In this document: in pieces, positions 17,264-26,860 of the stretch
Layout of the letters: every line of letters begins with the position of its first letter
How positions within the stretch are numbered: position 1 is the first letter of the stretch
NCBI GenBank assembly: GCA_001704575.1
Contig: MCAW01000001.1
Coordinates: 245,876-309,875 of the forward strand
Direction of reading: 5' to 3'
Length of the DNA stretch: 64,000 bases
DNA from: Methylophilales bacterium LSUCC0135
GTDB lineage: Bacteria > Pseudomonadota > Gammaproteobacteria > Burkholderiales > Methylophilaceae
Notes under the pieces: model-generated
Database searches by the model: none
The model's input: the letters and a program-made list of their open reading frames with translations, nothing else
What the model was told of the DNA's origin: nothing
Position numbers and translations under genes: made by a program

Positions 17264-17716
17264 ATGCAAGTCATTTTATTGGAAAAAGTCGTCAACCTCG
17301 GTAACCTGGGCGACATCGTTAAAGTCAAGGACGGCTATGGCCGTAACTTCCTGATCCCGCAAGGCAAGGCCAAGCGCGCAACCGAAGCCAACAAGGCTGA
17401 GTTCGAAGCACGCCGTGTCGAACTGGAAAAGCAGCAAGCTGCTCTGCTGGATGCAGCAAAAGCCCGTGGCGAAAAGCTGGCCGGCTACATGCTGCAGGTT
17501 TCACAGAAGGCTGGCGTCGATGGCCGTCTGTTCGGTTCTGTCACCAACAGCGACATCGCCGAAGCGCTGACCGCACAAGGCTTTGAAGTTGCGAAGTCGG
17601 AAGTGCGCATGCCGGAAGGCCCGCTCAAGGTTATCGGTGACCACACCGTGACCATTGCGCTGCACCATGACGTGGTGGTTGAAATCACTGTGTCGGTTCT
17701 GGGTGAATCCGCTTAA
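17264..17716 (+). CDS. rplI: Large ribosomal subunit protein bL9
   Basis: bL9 spans the L1 side of the 50S subunit with two globular domains joined by a long helix. The 150-aa product starts [13 protein letters not shown] and carries [21 protein letters not shown], then a long charged helix (residues 40-75) and the C-terminal domain with [16 protein letters not shown] good site AGAGGAGACGATA precedes the ATG. It is the last gene of the operon; a strong terminator follows. Confidence 0.98.
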   Translation: MQVILLEKVVNLGNLGDIVKVKDGYGRNFLIPQGKAKRATEANKAEFEARRVELEKQQAALLDAAKARGEKLAGYMLQVSQKAGVDGRLFGSVTNSDIAEALTAQGFEVAKSEVRMPEGPLKVIGDHTVTIALHHDVVVEITVSVLGESA

Positions 17717-17758
17717 ACGCCAGCTCTGAACTAACCCGTGCGCCTCATGGCAATACGG

Positions 17759-17787
17759 TAAAAAGGCTGCTTCGGCAGCCTTTTTTA
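17759..17787 (+). terminator. Intrinsic terminator after rplI
   Basis: Hairpin AAAAAGGCTGC-TTCG-GCAGCCTTTTTT with a UUCG-type tetraloop and T-run. It separates the ribosomal operon from dnaB. Confidence 0.92.
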
Positions 17788-17813
17788 TTTGGCCGCATCG
17801 ACGCTGCTCCGGG

Positions 17814-17824
17814 TGCTATATAAT
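17814..17824 (+). promoter_or_regulatory. Extended -10 promoter directly before dnaB
   Basis: TGCTATATAAT contains a consensus TATAAT at 17819-17824 and a TG element upstream. The expected start (about 17831) is within a few bases of the dnaB ATG at 17833, implying a very short or absent leader. The -35 region is weak. Confidence 0.5.
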
Positions 17825-17832
17825 CCGTGCTT

Positions 17833-19203
17833 ATGGCTGATGATGCACTTGAATCAATAAAACTTCCCCCGCACTCCGTAGAGGCCGAGCAATCGGTTCT
17901 GGGCGGTTTGCTGCTTGAAAACGACGCGCTCGACAAAATTGCCGACCTGCTTGCCGCGAGCGACTTCTACCGGCACGATCACCGGCTGATCTACGAGCAT
18001 ATTGCCCGCCTGATCGAGCATAACCGGCCGGCTGATATCGTCACCGTGGCGGAATCTTTGGATAACGCTGCTGAATTGTCAGCCGTCGGCGGGCTGGCCT
18101 ATCTCGGCGCGCTTGCGCAAAATACGCCCACTGCGGCCAATATCCGGCGCTACGCTGAAATCGTGCGCGAACGCGCGATCATGCGCAAGCTGGTGGAGGT
18201 CGGCTCCGGCATCGCAGAGAGCGCTTACAGTCCGCAGGGGCGCGATGCGCAACAATTGCTGGATGAAGCCGAGGCAAGGATTTTTCAGATTGCCGAAGGT
18301 GGCAAGCGCAGCACCGAGGGCTTCCTGGATATCAAGGTGCTGTTGCCGCAGGTGGCTGACCGTATCGACCAGCTTTTTCAGCGCGACAACCAGAGTGACG
18401 TCACCGGTATTCCGACCGGTTTCAGCGACCTGGATTCGATGACCTCCGGTTTTCAACCCGGCGATCTCATTATCGTGGCAGGTCGCCCTTCAATGGGAAA
18501 AACTGCGTTTTCACTCAATATTGCCGAGAACGTCGCACTCGATACCGGCTTGCCGGTTGCAGTGTTCTCCATGGAAATGGCGGCTACGCAGCTTGCAATG
18601 CGCATGATCGGTTCGGTCGGGCGTCTCGATCAGCACCGCATGCGCACTGGTCGCCTGGAAGATGAAGACTGGGTACGCCTCACAACGGCACTCGGACGCT
18701 TGAACGAAGCGCCGGTTTTTATCGATGAAGGTGCCGGATTGAACTCGTTCGACGTGCGCGCGCGCGCCAGACGATTGCACCGGCAGACCGGCAAGCTGGG
18801 ACTGATTGTCGTCGACTACCTGCAGTTGATGGCTGGTGCAGCAGGGCGTCAGAGCGAGAACCGGGCGACCGAAATCTCCGAAATATCGCGCTCGCTGAAA
18901 TCGCTGGCAAAGGAATTGAATGTTCCGGTAGTGGCGCTCTCGCAGCTCAATCGCAGTGTCGAGCAGCGCCCGGACAAACGCCCGGTGATGTCCGACCTGC
19001 GTGAGTCCGGCGCCATCGAGCAGGATGCCGACTTGATTCTTTTCATCTATCGCGATGAAGTCTATAACCCGGATACTCCAGACAAGGGTACGGCAGAAAT
19101 CATTATTGCCAAGCAGCGTAATGGCCCGATCGGGCGCGTCAGGCTGACTTTCCTCGGCGAACATACACGTTTCGAGAACTTCATCTCGTCTGGTGCCTAT
19201 TAG
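17833..19203 (+). CDS. dnaB: Replicative DNA helicase DnaB
   Basis: DnaB unwinds DNA at the fork as a hexamer. The 456-aa product has the N-terminal helical domain (residues 8-150), then the RecA-like ATPase with Walker A GRPSMGKT (217-224), Walker B around [10 protein letters not shown] and the arginine-finger region [30 protein letters not shown]. An in-frame GTG at 17827 could add two residues; neither start has a Shine-Dalgarno, and a -10 box ends only 8 nt before the ATG. The alr ATG follows 4 nt after its stop. Confidence 0.97.
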   Translation: MADDALESIKLPPHSVEAEQSVLGGLLLENDALDKIADLLAASDFYRHDHRLIYEHIARLIEHNRPADIVTVAESLDNAAELSAVGGLAYLGALAQNTPTAANIRRYAEIVRERAIMRKLVEVGSGIAESAYSPQGRDAQQLLDEAEARIFQIAEGGKRSTEGFLDIKVLLPQVADRIDQLFQRDNQSDVTGIPTGFSDLDSMTSGFQPGDLIIVAGRPSMGKTAFSLNIAENVALDTGLPVAVFSMEMAATQLAMRMIGSVGRLDQHRMRTGRLEDEDWVRLTTALGRLNEAPVFIDEGAGLNSFDVRARARRLHRQTGKLGLIVVDYLQLMAGAAGRQSENRATEISEISRSLKSLAKELNVPVVALSQLNRSVEQRPDKRPVMSDLRESGAIEQDADLILFIYRDEVYNPDTPDKGTAEIIIAKQRNGPIGRVRLTFLGEHTRFENFISSGAY

Positions 19204-19207
19204 CTCC

Positions 19208-20281
19208 ATGCGCCCGATTCTCGCCACGATAGACACCGGCGCTTTTCGTCACAACCTCAGCATTGTCAGATCACAAGCGCCGCAATCCAGAGTCATGGCT
19301 GTGGTCAAGGCCAACGGCTATGGTCACGGCTTGCTGAATGCTGCACGTGGCTTGTCCGGCGCCGAGGGGTTTGCCGTGCTCGGCGTGGAAGAAGGCCTGC
19401 AGTTGCGCAAATCCGGGTTCCGTCAGACCATACTGATGCTGGAAGGGGTGTTTGCGGCAGATGAACTGCCGCAGGCTTCGCGTTCAGATATCAGCATCGT
19501 CGTGCATCACAGCACGCAGATCGACATGCTGGAGCGCGTTGCACTCTCGAAACCTTTGGATGTGTTCGTCAAAATGAATAACGGCATGAATCGTCTCGGT
19601 TTCAAACCCGAACTTTACGCGCAGGCGGTCAGACGGCTGGCCGCTTGTGCCAACGTATCACGCATCACCTTGATGACGCATTTTGCTACAGCGGATGAAG
19701 CACCCGGCGTCAATGCGCCATTGGCGCAATTCAGGCGGGCCACGGAAGGCTTGCATTACCCGGTGTCGCTGGCCAACTCGGCAGCAATTTTCCGTCACCC
19801 GGAGACGCATGCAGACTGGATCCGGGCCGGCATCATGCTGTACGGTGCCAGCGCAGTCGCCGGAACGCCGGCCAGCGCCTACAAATTGCGTCCGGCAATG
19901 ACGCTCACCAGCGCGATTATTGCCGTGCAGGACATCAAACCGGGCGAGAGCGTCGGTTACGGCAATCGCTTCACGGCCGCGAAAAATACCCGTGTGGGTA
20001 TCGTCGCCTGCGGTTATGCCGACGGTTATCCGCGCCACGCACCCAATGGCACACCCGTGCTTGTCTGCGGCAAGCCCAGCGCGACTATCGGTCGCGTTTC
20101 GATGGATATGCTGTTTGTCGACCTGACGGATATCCCCGAGGCGGGTATTGGCAGCCCGGTGGAGCTGTGGGGCAGGCATTTGCCGGTCGATACGGTGGCC
20201 GAAAAGGCCGGTACTATCGGATATGAGCTGCTATGCGCAGTTGCGCCGCGTGTGCCGGTAAGGGTGCTTGAAAATGGCTAA
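19208..20281 (+). CDS. alr: Alanine racemase, PLP-dependent
   Basis: Alr makes D-alanine for peptidoglycan. The 357-aa protein has the PLP-binding Lys in [11 protein letters not shown] (K34), the phosphate/PLP segment [10 protein letters not shown], the second catalytic Tyr in SVGYGNRF and the C-terminal beta domain with [12 protein letters not shown]. The start is ATG at 19208, 4 nt after the dnaB stop; an upstream GTG at 19193 would overlap dnaB. radA begins inside its last codons, giving a dnaB-alr-radA operon seen in many betaproteobacteria. Confidence 0.97.
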   Translation: MRPILATIDTGAFRHNLSIVRSQAPQSRVMAVVKANGYGHGLLNAARGLSGAEGFAVLGVEEGLQLRKSGFRQTILMLEGVFAADELPQASRSDISIVVHHSTQIDMLERVALSKPLDVFVKMNNGMNRLGFKPELYAQAVRRLAACANVSRITLMTHFATADEAPGVNAPLAQFRRATEGLHYPVSLANSAAIFRHPETHADWIRAGIMLYGASAVAGTPASAYKLRPAMTLTSAIIAVQDIKPGESVGYGNRFTAAKNTRVGIVACGYADGYPRHAPNGTPVLVCGKPSATIGRVSMDMLFVDLTDIPEAGIGSPVELWGRHLPVDTVAEKAGTIGYELLCAVAPRVPVRVLENG

Positions 20282-21632
20282 GGCAAAAACGGTTTATATC
20301 TGCACCGAGTGCGGTGGACAGTCACCCAAATGGCAAGGCCAATGCCCCGGTTGCAACGCCTGGAATACATTGGTCGAAGGGTTGGCCGAAGCGCCGACCA
20401 GCAACCGCTACGCTGCACTGGCGGAAACGACCGGATTGCAAAAGCTGGCGGATGTGGAAGCAGCAGAAATTCCGCGTCAACCTTCAGGCATCAGCGAATT
20501 TGACCGCGTGCTTGGCGGAGGACTGGTGCCCGGCGGCGTGGTGCTGATCGGCGGCGACCCCGGCATCGGTAAATCCACCTTGCTGCTACAGGCCTTGTGT
20601 CATGTGGGCAGGCAAAGAAAAGCGCTTTATGTGAGCGGCGAGGAGTCTGCCCAGCAGATTGCCATGCGGGCGAAGCGCTTGGGGCTGGATGCCGGTTCGA
20701 TCGATCTGCTGGCTGAGATCCAGCTGGAAAAAATACTTGCCACGCTGCAAAACCACAAGCCTGAAGTTGCTGTCATCGATTCGATTCAAACGGTGTATTC
20801 GGAAGCATTGCAGTCGGCGCCGGGTTCTGTTGCCCAGGTGCGCGAGTGTTCGGCGCAGCTCACTCGTGCTGCCAAACAACTCGGCATCACTGTGATTCTT
20901 GTCGGTCACGTGACCAAAGAGGGCTCTCTGGCCGGTCCGCGCGTGCTGGAACATATCGTTGACACGGTACTGTATTTTGAGGGCGATGCGAATTCCAGCT
21001 TTCGGTTGATTCGAGCATTCAAGAACCGTTTCGGCGCTGTCAATGAACTGGGCGTGTTTGCCATGACCGAGAAAGGCCTCCGCGAAGTCAGCAATCCGTC
21101 TGCGCTGTTTCTCTCGCATCATTCCGAGCAGGTGGCTGGTTCGTGCATCACCGTCACGCAGGAGGGCACGCGGCCCTTGCTGGTAGAGATTCAGGCGCTG
21201 GTGGATGAGGCGCACGCGCCCAATCCGAAAAGACTCTGTGTCGGGCTGGAGCAAAACCGCCTGGCCATGTTGCTGGCCGTATTGCATCGTCATGCTGGCG
21301 TTGCCTGTTTTGATCAGGATGTATTCGTGAATGCCGTTGGCGGTGTCAGGATCAGCGAACCTGCAGTGGATCTTGCAGTACTGTGCTCAATTGTTTCTTC
21401 TCTGAAAAACAAACCATTAAGCGATAAAGTTATTGTTTTTGGTGAGGTTGGTCTGGCAGGAGAGGTGCGTCCCGTACAGCGCGGTCAGGAACGTTTGAAG
21501 GAGGCTGCAAAACTCGGTTTCACCAAAGCGATTGTTCCCAGAGCCAATGCGCCGAAACAGCCGATCAAGGATATCGAAGTCTATGGGGTTGAACGTCTGG
21601 AACAGGCGCTTAATCACCTTCGCAATATTTGA
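20274..21632 (+). CDS. radA: DNA repair protein RadA (Sms)
   Basis: RadA is a RecA-like, DnaB-like branch-migration helicase used in recombination. The 452-aa protein has an N-terminal zinc finger (C10-x2-C13, C24-x2-C27), Walker [11 protein letters not shown] (93-102), the RadA-specific KNRFG motif followed by AVNELGVF, and a C-terminal Lon-protease-like domain. The ATG at 20274 overlaps the alr stop by 8 nt; a TTG six bases earlier is less likely. It is convergent with the YciK-type SDR, with only 22 bp between the stops and no visible terminator. Confidence 0.97.
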   Translation: MAKAKTVYICTECGGQSPKWQGQCPGCNAWNTLVEGLAEAPTSNRYAALAETTGLQKLADVEAAEIPRQPSGISEFDRVLGGGLVPGGVVLIGGDPGIGKSTLLLQALCHVGRQRKALYVSGEESAQQIAMRAKRLGLDAGSIDLLAEIQLEKILATLQNHKPEVAVIDSIQTVYSEALQSAPGSVAQVRECSAQLTRAAKQLGITVILVGHVTKEGSLAGPRVLEHIVDTVLYFEGDANSSFRLIRAFKNRFGAVNELGVFAMTEKGLREVSNPSALFLSHHSEQVAGSCITVTQEGTRPLLVEIQALVDEAHAPNPKRLCVGLEQNRLAMLLAVLHRHAGVACFDQDVFVNAVGGVRISEPAVDLAVLCSIVSSLKNKPLSDKVIVFGEVGLAGEVRPVQRGQERLKEAAKLGFTKAIVPRANAPKQPIKDIEVYGVERLEQALNHLRNI

Positions 21633-21654
21633 TCGGCCATCTGTAACGCAGGCA

Positions 21655-22407
21655 TCAGGACTCGGGCCGCAATATCTCTCCGTACACATTCCGGCTTTCC
21701 GGGCTCATAAGGTACACATACAACGCCATCAGGCGGTCGGCTTGCGGTAAATCGGCATGCACTTCACCAGGATGGCTTTTTTTGCGTTGCGGCGATTGAA
21801 TGGGTCCGGGAATGACAGTGTTGAGGCGGATTTGCGGAAATTGTTCGAGCTCCAGTGACCAGGTCTGCATCAAGTGTTCAAGCGCCTTCTTGCTGATGCC
21901 GTGCGCCCCCCAGTAGGCGGCAGGCTGGTGCCCCGCCGTGCTGGAAACGAATACCACAGAGGCAGACGGTGCCATTTTAAGGAGCGGCAGGCAGGCTTTG
22001 GTCAATGCGAAAGGCGCAATGACGTTGACCTTGAACATCTGCTCGAATTCCTTTGCCGTGTGGATTTCCAGAGGACCGAGCCGGTCGAAGGCAGCTGCAT
22101 TGTGCAAAATGCCATCCAGTCTTCCAAGCTGTTGATAGATGCCTTCAGCGAGTGCCTTGAACTCCTCCTCGTCAGCCTTTTGCAGATCAATAGGGAAGAT
22201 CAACGGCTCCGGCAGGCCTGAAGCCACAATTTCGTCATAGACGGCTTCCAGTTTTTTCTGTTTGCGGCCAGCCAGAATCACGGTGGCGCCATGCCCTGCA
22301 AATTCGATGGCAGCCTGGCGGCCCAGCCCCTGTCCGGCGCCGGTGATGAAAATTACGTGCTGGTCCAGCATGTTGGACGATGTAGGGTAGTTTTGAGTGG
22401 GTGTCAT
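21655..22407 (-). CDS. YciK-type short-chain dehydrogenase with His in place of catalytic Tyr
   Basis: An SDR-fold protein, 250 aa, resembling E. coli YciK: cofactor motif TGAGQGLG (22-29), the NAAA motif (103-106) and VSSTAG (active-site Ser region, 154-159). The expected Tyr-x3-Lys site reads AYWGAHGISKK, so residue 169 is His (codon CAC, complement of 21901-21903) while the Lys (173) is kept. YciK of E. coli has Tyr here. The start overlaps the hpnE stop by 4 nt, so it belongs to the squalene operon. It may have lost classical dehydrogenase activity; a sequencing error at one base is the alternative. Confidence 0.85.
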   Translation of the reverse strand: MTPTQNYPTSSNMLDQHVIFITGAGQGLGRQAAIEFAGHGATVILAGRKQKKLEAVYDEIVASGLPEPLIFPIDLQKADEEEFKALAEGIYQQLGRLDGILHNAAAFDRLGPLEIHTAKEFEQMFKVNVIAPFALTKACLPLLKMAPSASVVFVSSTAGHQPAAYWGAHGISKKALEHLMQTWSLELEQFPQIRLNTVIPGPIQSPQRKKSHPGEVHADLPQADRLMALYVYLMSPESRNVYGEILRPES

Positions 22408-23726
22408 GAGGTTTTTCCTTGCTGGAGGCTTTGAATCAGGTGCCTGGCTGCATGGGCACCGCTTCTGGCAGCGCCTTCAATGGTGGCTGGATAGTCGCCG
22501 TCGACATAATCGCCGGCAAGATAAAGGCCGTCTATTCCGCTCAGCATCTGCGGACGATGCAGGCCGGGCGTGCAGGCGAAAGTTGCGCGCTTTTCGGTGA
22601 TGACTTTGTGCCAGAGCGGGCTGGCGAGCTTTTTGGCCAATGACGGAAATGCAAGCCCCAGTTCTGTGACGATGGCGTTTGCCAGCTGTTCATGCGACAG
22701 ATTCTGATAACGACCTTCTGCGCTGATGACCACCGCCAGCAGGCCATGCTGTTGATCGAGCTGGCCACGGTCGAACACCCATTGCCCCATCCCTTGTGTC
22801 AAGCCGGTCATGGGCTGATCAAGCCTGAGCCCCGCTTCATATTGCAGGTAGACCGTGCAGATAGGCTGGTAGCTCATGGTGGCAGAGATTGCGGCAGCCT
22901 TGAATTCAGGCAGTGCTCCGGTGATCTGCGCAAGGCGGAAAGGTGGAACGGCCAGAATGATGTGACTGCAGGCAATCATCCGGCCTTTGCTGTCCTCAAG
23001 TTCAAATGCTTCACCAGATCGTGTGATACGCTCGATGCCAACGCCGGTTTCGACCCGGCCTTGTCTTTTTGTGATGAATTCAACCAGAGGCAAGGCCAGC
23101 AGACGGAACAGGTCCTGTTTGGGTAGAAGCAGGTCGCTGTCGGTTTTTGTCTGCGAAAAGCTGTCGCGCAGCACGTTCAGAAAGATCTGCGCGCTGGCCA
23201 TGGCAACCGGAGTATTCAATGCGGCGAGGCAGATCGGCTCCCATAACAGGCGGACCAATTTTTCCGGCTGACCTTGAACTTCAAGGAGCTCGGCCAGTGT
23301 CTGATCACGGGTGAGCCGGAAGCTTGCCAGCCGCATCCGGCTCATGAAACGGATTGCGCGCCAGCGTTCGTGCCAGGAAAGGCCGCTGGCCAGCGCGAGC
23401 CCGCAAAGCACATGCAGCGGTGCCGGCAGTCTGTGGCAGGTGCGCAGCTGGAAACCGGGCTGCATGGTCAACTGCAAAGGCAAGCGCAACAAGACATCGG
23501 ATTGGGTGATGCCGGCGAGCTCCAGCAGACTCAGGGTTTCGCTGTAGGCGCCAAGCAGAATATGCTGGCCGTTATCCAGCGTTTGGCCGTTCCAGTAAAC
23601 GCTGCGGGCACGTCCACCCGGTTGTGGGGCGACTTCGAACAATGTAACCGGAATGTTTGCTTCGGCCAGTCTGGCTGCGGCTGCCAATCCCGCACAACCG
23701 CCACCGATGACAGCTACGTGCAGCAC
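22404..23726 (-). CDS. hpnE: Hydroxysqualene dehydroxylase HpnE (squalene-associated FAD-dependent desaturase)
   Basis: HpnE reduces hydroxysqualene to squalene, the last step of the HpnCDE route. The 440-aa protein starts with an FAD-binding Rossmann motif (VAVIGGGCAGLAAAARL), then the amine-oxidase/desaturase pattern PGGRARS and a C-terminal FAD contact (GLYLAGDYVDGDYPATIEGAARSG). It lies 4 nt after hpnD and overlaps the SDR gene by 4 nt. The hpnC-hpnD-hpnE order on one transcript is the standard arrangement and makes the assignment firm. Confidence 0.93.
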   Translation of the reverse strand: MLHVAVIGGGCAGLAAAARLAEANIPVTLFEVAPQPGGRARSVYWNGQTLDNGQHILLGAYSETLSLLELAGITQSDVLLRLPLQLTMQPGFQLRTCHRLPAPLHVLCGLALASGLSWHERWRAIRFMSRMRLASFRLTRDQTLAELLEVQGQPEKLVRLLWEPICLAALNTPVAMASAQIFLNVLRDSFSQTKTDSDLLLPKQDLFRLLALPLVEFITKRQGRVETGVGIERITRSGEAFELEDSKGRMIACSHIILAVPPFRLAQITGALPEFKAAAISATMSYQPICTVYLQYEAGLRLDQPMTGLTQGMGQWVFDRGQLDQQHGLLAVVISAEGRYQNLSHEQLANAIVTELGLAFPSLAKKLASPLWHKVITEKRATFACTPGLHRPQMLSGIDGLYLAGDYVDGDYPATIEGAARSGAHAARHLIQSLQQGKTS

Positions 23727-23730
23727 AGGC

Positions 23731-24567
23731 TTATATCCTGATCCAGGTGGTCCATGCCAGCCAAAGCTTGCGCAATGGCGTCAGCGAGGTTTTGCTGTTC
23801 AGCACCTTCTGTGGTTGGTCCGCCAGAATCTCCCGCAAAAGTGTGCGGTAAATCGCTGCCATGATAAGGCCGGTGCGCTGAGCCTTACGGTCTTCCTGTG
23901 GCAGCGCATTGAGAGCGCGATCGTAGAAACTCTCGGCACGCTCGATCTGAAATTCGAGCAGCTTTCTGACCTGCTCGGTTTCGTTGCCATGCAGAATGTC
24001 GTGTTCAGAGACGCCGAACATCTGCAGTTCTTCGAGCGGCAGGTAGATCCGGTTGCGGCGCGCGTCCTCGCCGACGTCCCGTATGATGTTGGTCAGCTGG
24101 AATGCCATACCAAGGTCGTGCGCATATTTCAGCGTATTGCGGTTGCTGTAGCCGAAAATCGCCGCAGACAGCAGGCCGACCACGCTGGCGACGCGATAAC
24201 AATAGAGTTGCAGCTGTTTGAAATCGTGGTAGCGGTTCTGTTCCAGATCCATCTGCATACCGTCGATGATTTCCTGAAAATGTTCCTTGCTGAGGCCGAA
24301 AGCTTCGACAGCAGGTGCCAATGCCTTGCTGACCGGGTGCTGCGGCTGACCGGTATAAAGATTGCCGATCTCGGAGCGCCACCAGTCTAGCTTGATTTGC
24401 GCCGTGTGTAGCTCGGAGCATTCATCGGCAATGTCGTCCACTTCGCGGCAGAAGGCATATAGCGCGGTAATCGCCTCACGTTTTGGCTGCGGCAGGAACA
24501 TGAAGCTGTAATAAAAGCTGGAGCCGCTGGCTGCGGCTTTCTGCTGGCAATATTCCTGCGGGCTCAT
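23731..24567 (-). CDS. hpnD: Presqualene diphosphate synthase HpnD
   Basis: HpnD condenses two farnesyl diphosphates to presqualene diphosphate. The 278-aa all-helical protein has both aspartate-rich motifs of the squalene/phytoene synthase family: FCREVDDIADE in the first third and NIIRDVGEDARRNRIYLP later. The ATG at 24567 overlaps the hpnC stop by 4 nt; a longer frame to 24603 has no support. HpnD rather than HpnC is assigned because of the DVGED motif and its place just before hpnE. Confidence 0.93.
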   Translation of the reverse strand: MSPQEYCQQKAAASGSSFYYSFMFLPQPKREAITALYAFCREVDDIADECSELHTAQIKLDWWRSEIGNLYTGQPQHPVSKALAPAVEAFGLSKEHFQEIIDGMQMDLEQNRYHDFKQLQLYCYRVASVVGLLSAAIFGYSNRNTLKYAHDLGMAFQLTNIIRDVGEDARRNRIYLPLEELQMFGVSEHDILHGNETEQVRKLLEFQIERAESFYDRALNALPQEDRKAQRTGLIMAAIYRTLLREILADQPQKVLNSKTSLTPLRKLWLAWTTWIRI

Positions 24568-25421
24568 CGCTTGCTCGCTGCCCTGTAGAGCATATAAGCC
24601 CAATCCCAGGACCTCAGTACCGGGCGCTGGTTAAACATGTCGCCGCGAGATTTGTGCAGCTTGTGCAGGATACGTTCGCCGCCCGCGATGATGGTACGCA
24701 TTTCAAGGCCGATACGGCCCGGCAGCACCAGGCCCAGCGGCGCACCGGATTGCAGCAGCCTGCGCGCGCGCTCGATCTCGAACTCCATGAACAACGCCCA
24801 AGTACCGGCAGCATTGCCTGCAGCGATCTGGCTTTCGGTAATGTTGTATTTTTGCATTTCGTCCTGCGGGAAATAGATACGGTCTTTCTTGTAATCGATG
24901 GCTACGTCCTGCAGGAAGTTGATGATCTGCAGGGCGGAGCAGATCGCATCCGACATGCCGATATTGCGTGGCGTGGCCATACCGTAGAGATGAAGCAGCA
25001 GACGGCCGATCGGATTGGCCGAGCGGCGGCAGTAATCCATGACTTCACCAAAATCCGCATAACGGCTTTTGCTGACATCCTGGCTGAATGCATCGAGCAA
25101 GTCGTAGAAGGGCTGCAAGGGCAGGCCATGGGTTGCTATCGTATCTTGCAAACTGATGAAAAAGGCTGTTTCCGGCTGCAAGCTCTTTGCAATACGGTCG
25201 AGTTCGAGGCGGAAACCATCCAGTAGTGCAAGTCTTTGATCCGGCTTTAGATTGCCCTCGTCGGCAAAGTCGTCAGCCTGCCTGGCAAAGGCATAGATCA
25301 TGCCAATCGGTTTGCGCAGGCGCATCGGCATCAAAACCGATGCAACCGGGAAATTTTCATAATGCCGGTGTGCGAGTGCGAGGCTTTGCTCTGCGACTGA
25401 CTGTGAATTCTGCATGCCCAT
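24564..25421 (-). CDS. hpnC: Hydroxysqualene synthase HpnC
   Basis: HpnC turns presqualene diphosphate into hydroxysqualene. The 285-aa protein is a squalene/phytoene synthase homologue with motifs AFARQADDFADE and NFLQDVAIDYKKDRIYFP; the second motif departs from the canonical DxxxD in the way expected of HpnC. It is the first gene of the hpnC-D-E-SDR operon and is divergent from mtnP. A squalene-hopene cyclase is not found in this window, so the end product (hopanoids or free squalene) cannot be told. Confidence 0.93.
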   Translation of the reverse strand: MGMQNSQSVAEQSLALAHRHYENFPVASVLMPMRLRKPIGMIYAFARQADDFADEGNLKPDQRLALLDGFRLELDRIAKSLQPETAFFISLQDTIATHGLPLQPFYDLLDAFSQDVSKSRYADFGEVMDYCRRSANPIGRLLLHLYGMATPRNIGMSDAICSALQIINFLQDVAIDYKKDRIYFPQDEMQKYNITESQIAAGNAAGTWALFMEFEIERARRLLQSGAPLGLVLPGRIGLEMRTIIAGGERILHKLHKSRGDMFNQRPVLRSWDWAYMLYRAASKR

Positions 25422-25529
25422 ATCGGCGCTCAGTATGCCACAAATAAGGCGCTTCGGCCTGATCGCATCAGAGGCGTCATGCGTTTGTTTGCGCTACAAT
25501 TCATGCATCAATCAGAACAAGGATGGCAC

Positions 25530-26276
25530 ATGCTCGGCATCATCGGTGGCACAGGCTTGACCCAACTGGCCGATCTTACAGTGACCAAACGCCAGATCGT
25601 CCGGACACCTTACGGCGAACCATCGGCACCTCTCGTCTTCGGCGAAGTGGGTGGCCGCGAAATCATATTTCTTGCACGTCATGGCGGCGGACATACCATT
25701 CCCCCGCACGCGGTCAATTACAGAGCCAATCTCTGGGCACTGCATGCCGAAGGCGTGACGCACATCTTTGCAGTCGCCACCGTGGGCGGCATCCACCCCG
25801 ATCTTGGCCCCGGCCGGATTGCTTTGCCGGACCAGATCATTGATTACACTAATGGCCGCAAAACCACTTTTCATGATGGGCGGGAGCTCCCGGTCCGGCA
25901 TATCGATTTCACCGAACCCTACAGCGGCGAGATGCGTAACTTGATCAGAAAAGCTGCGACACAAGCAGAGGAAGCACTGTTTGACGGCGGTGTTTACGCA
26001 ACAGCACAAGGTCCCCGTCTGGAGACCGCCGCCGAAATCAACCGGATGGAACGTGATGGCGCTGCGATGGTCGGCATGACCGGCATGCCCGAAGCTGCGC
26101 TGGCCAGAGAGCTGGATATCGAATATGCGGCCATTTGCCCGGTTGCCAATCATGCAGCAGGTCGGGGCAGCAGCCTGCACGGCATCAATTATGACGACAT
26201 CGGTACTGTACTGACCGGCACCATGGTGCGTGTCAGACGAATCCTCGAAAAAGCGGTGATGCTGCATGGCCATTAG
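25530..26276 (+). CDS. mtnP: S-methyl-5'-thioinosine / thioadenosine phosphorylase
   Basis: A purine-nucleoside phosphorylase of the MTAP/MTIP family that recycles the methylthio-nucleoside left by polyamine synthesis. The 248-aa protein has the phosphate-binding start GIIGGTGL, the segment [35 protein letters not shown] (here [12 protein letters not shown]) and [17 protein letters not shown]. These resemble the Pseudomonas methylthioinosine phosphorylase more than human MTAP, so the inosine form may be the substrate. The ATG at 25530 follows AAGGA; a frame extension to 25479 lacks one. The stop overlaps the start of def by 11 nt. Confidence 0.9.
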   Translation: MLGIIGGTGLTQLADLTVTKRQIVRTPYGEPSAPLVFGEVGGREIIFLARHGGGHTIPPHAVNYRANLWALHAEGVTHIFAVATVGGIHPDLGPGRIALPDQIIDYTNGRKTTFHDGRELPVRHIDFTEPYSGEMRNLIRKAATQAEEALFDGGVYATAQGPRLETAAEINRMERDGAAMVGMTGMPEAALARELDIEYAAICPVANHAAGRGSSLHGINYDDIGTVLTGTMVRVRRILEKAVMLHGH

Positions 26277-26799
26277 AACGGTATTGCGCATGGGGGATCC
26301 GCTGCTGCTGCAACAGGCAGCGCCAGTTCAAGCCTTTGATACCCCAGAACTGCATGTGCTGATCAAGGACATGGAAGATACCATGGCGCATATGAATGGC
26401 GCGGGTATTGCAGCGCCACAGATCGGTGTTGGATTGCGCGTCGTGATTTTCGGCGTAGGCGCCAATTCGCGCTATCCTGACGCCGGGCATGTGCCTTATA
26501 CCGTACTGATTAACCCGGTGCTGCATCCTGTCGGCAGTGAAGTTGAAGATGGCTGGGAGGGGTGTCTTTCGGTACCTGGCATGCGCGGTATTGTGCCCAG
26601 ATACCAGCGTTTGCACTACACAGGCTTCGACCAGTACGGCAACGCCATTGACCGCCTGGTCAGCGGTTTTCATGCCCGTGTCGTGCAGCACGAATGCGAC
26701 CATCTCGATGGCGTACTTTACCCCATGCGTATCCGAGATCTCGCCAATTTCGGCTTTACTGACGTACTCTTTCCCGGCCAGGAAATACAAGACGACTGA
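26266..26799 (+). CDS. def: Peptide deformylase
   Basis: Def removes the formyl group from new proteins. The 177-aa product has the three family motifs: [10 protein letters not shown] (45-54), EGCLSVPG (98-105, metal ligand C100) and QHECDHLDG (metal ligands H142 and H146, catalytic E143). It overlaps mtnP by 11 nt, so they are co-transcribed. It is not next to fmt, and may be a second def copy; the motif set is fully intact either way. Downstream lies the tRNA-Ser repeat region. Confidence 0.95.
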   Translation: MAIRTVLRMGDPLLLQQAAPVQAFDTPELHVLIKDMEDTMAHMNGAGIAAPQIGVGLRVVIFGVGANSRYPDAGHVPYTVLINPVLHPVGSEVEDGWEGCLSVPGMRGIVPRYQRLHYTGFDQYGNAIDRLVSGFHARVVQHECDHLDGVLYPMRIRDLANFGFTDVLFPGQEIQDD

Positions 26800-26808
26800 A
26801 ATTCGTTC

Positions 26809-26817
26809 TGGTAGAAT
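26809..26817 (+). promoter_or_regulatory. Extended -10 element between def and the repeat region
   Basis: TGGTAGAAT gives a TG-extended -10 (TAGAAT). No convincing -35 is seen. It would transcribe the 195-bp repeats and the tRNA-Ser as one precursor. Each repeat copy also has a TATAGC about 16 nt before its tRNA segment, at 26894, 27089 and 27284, which may be the real tRNA promoter. Confidence 0.4.
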
Positions 26818-26860
26818 GCGCGCAGTTTTTCCGCAACCAATCCGGTTCAAAGTAATGCAA

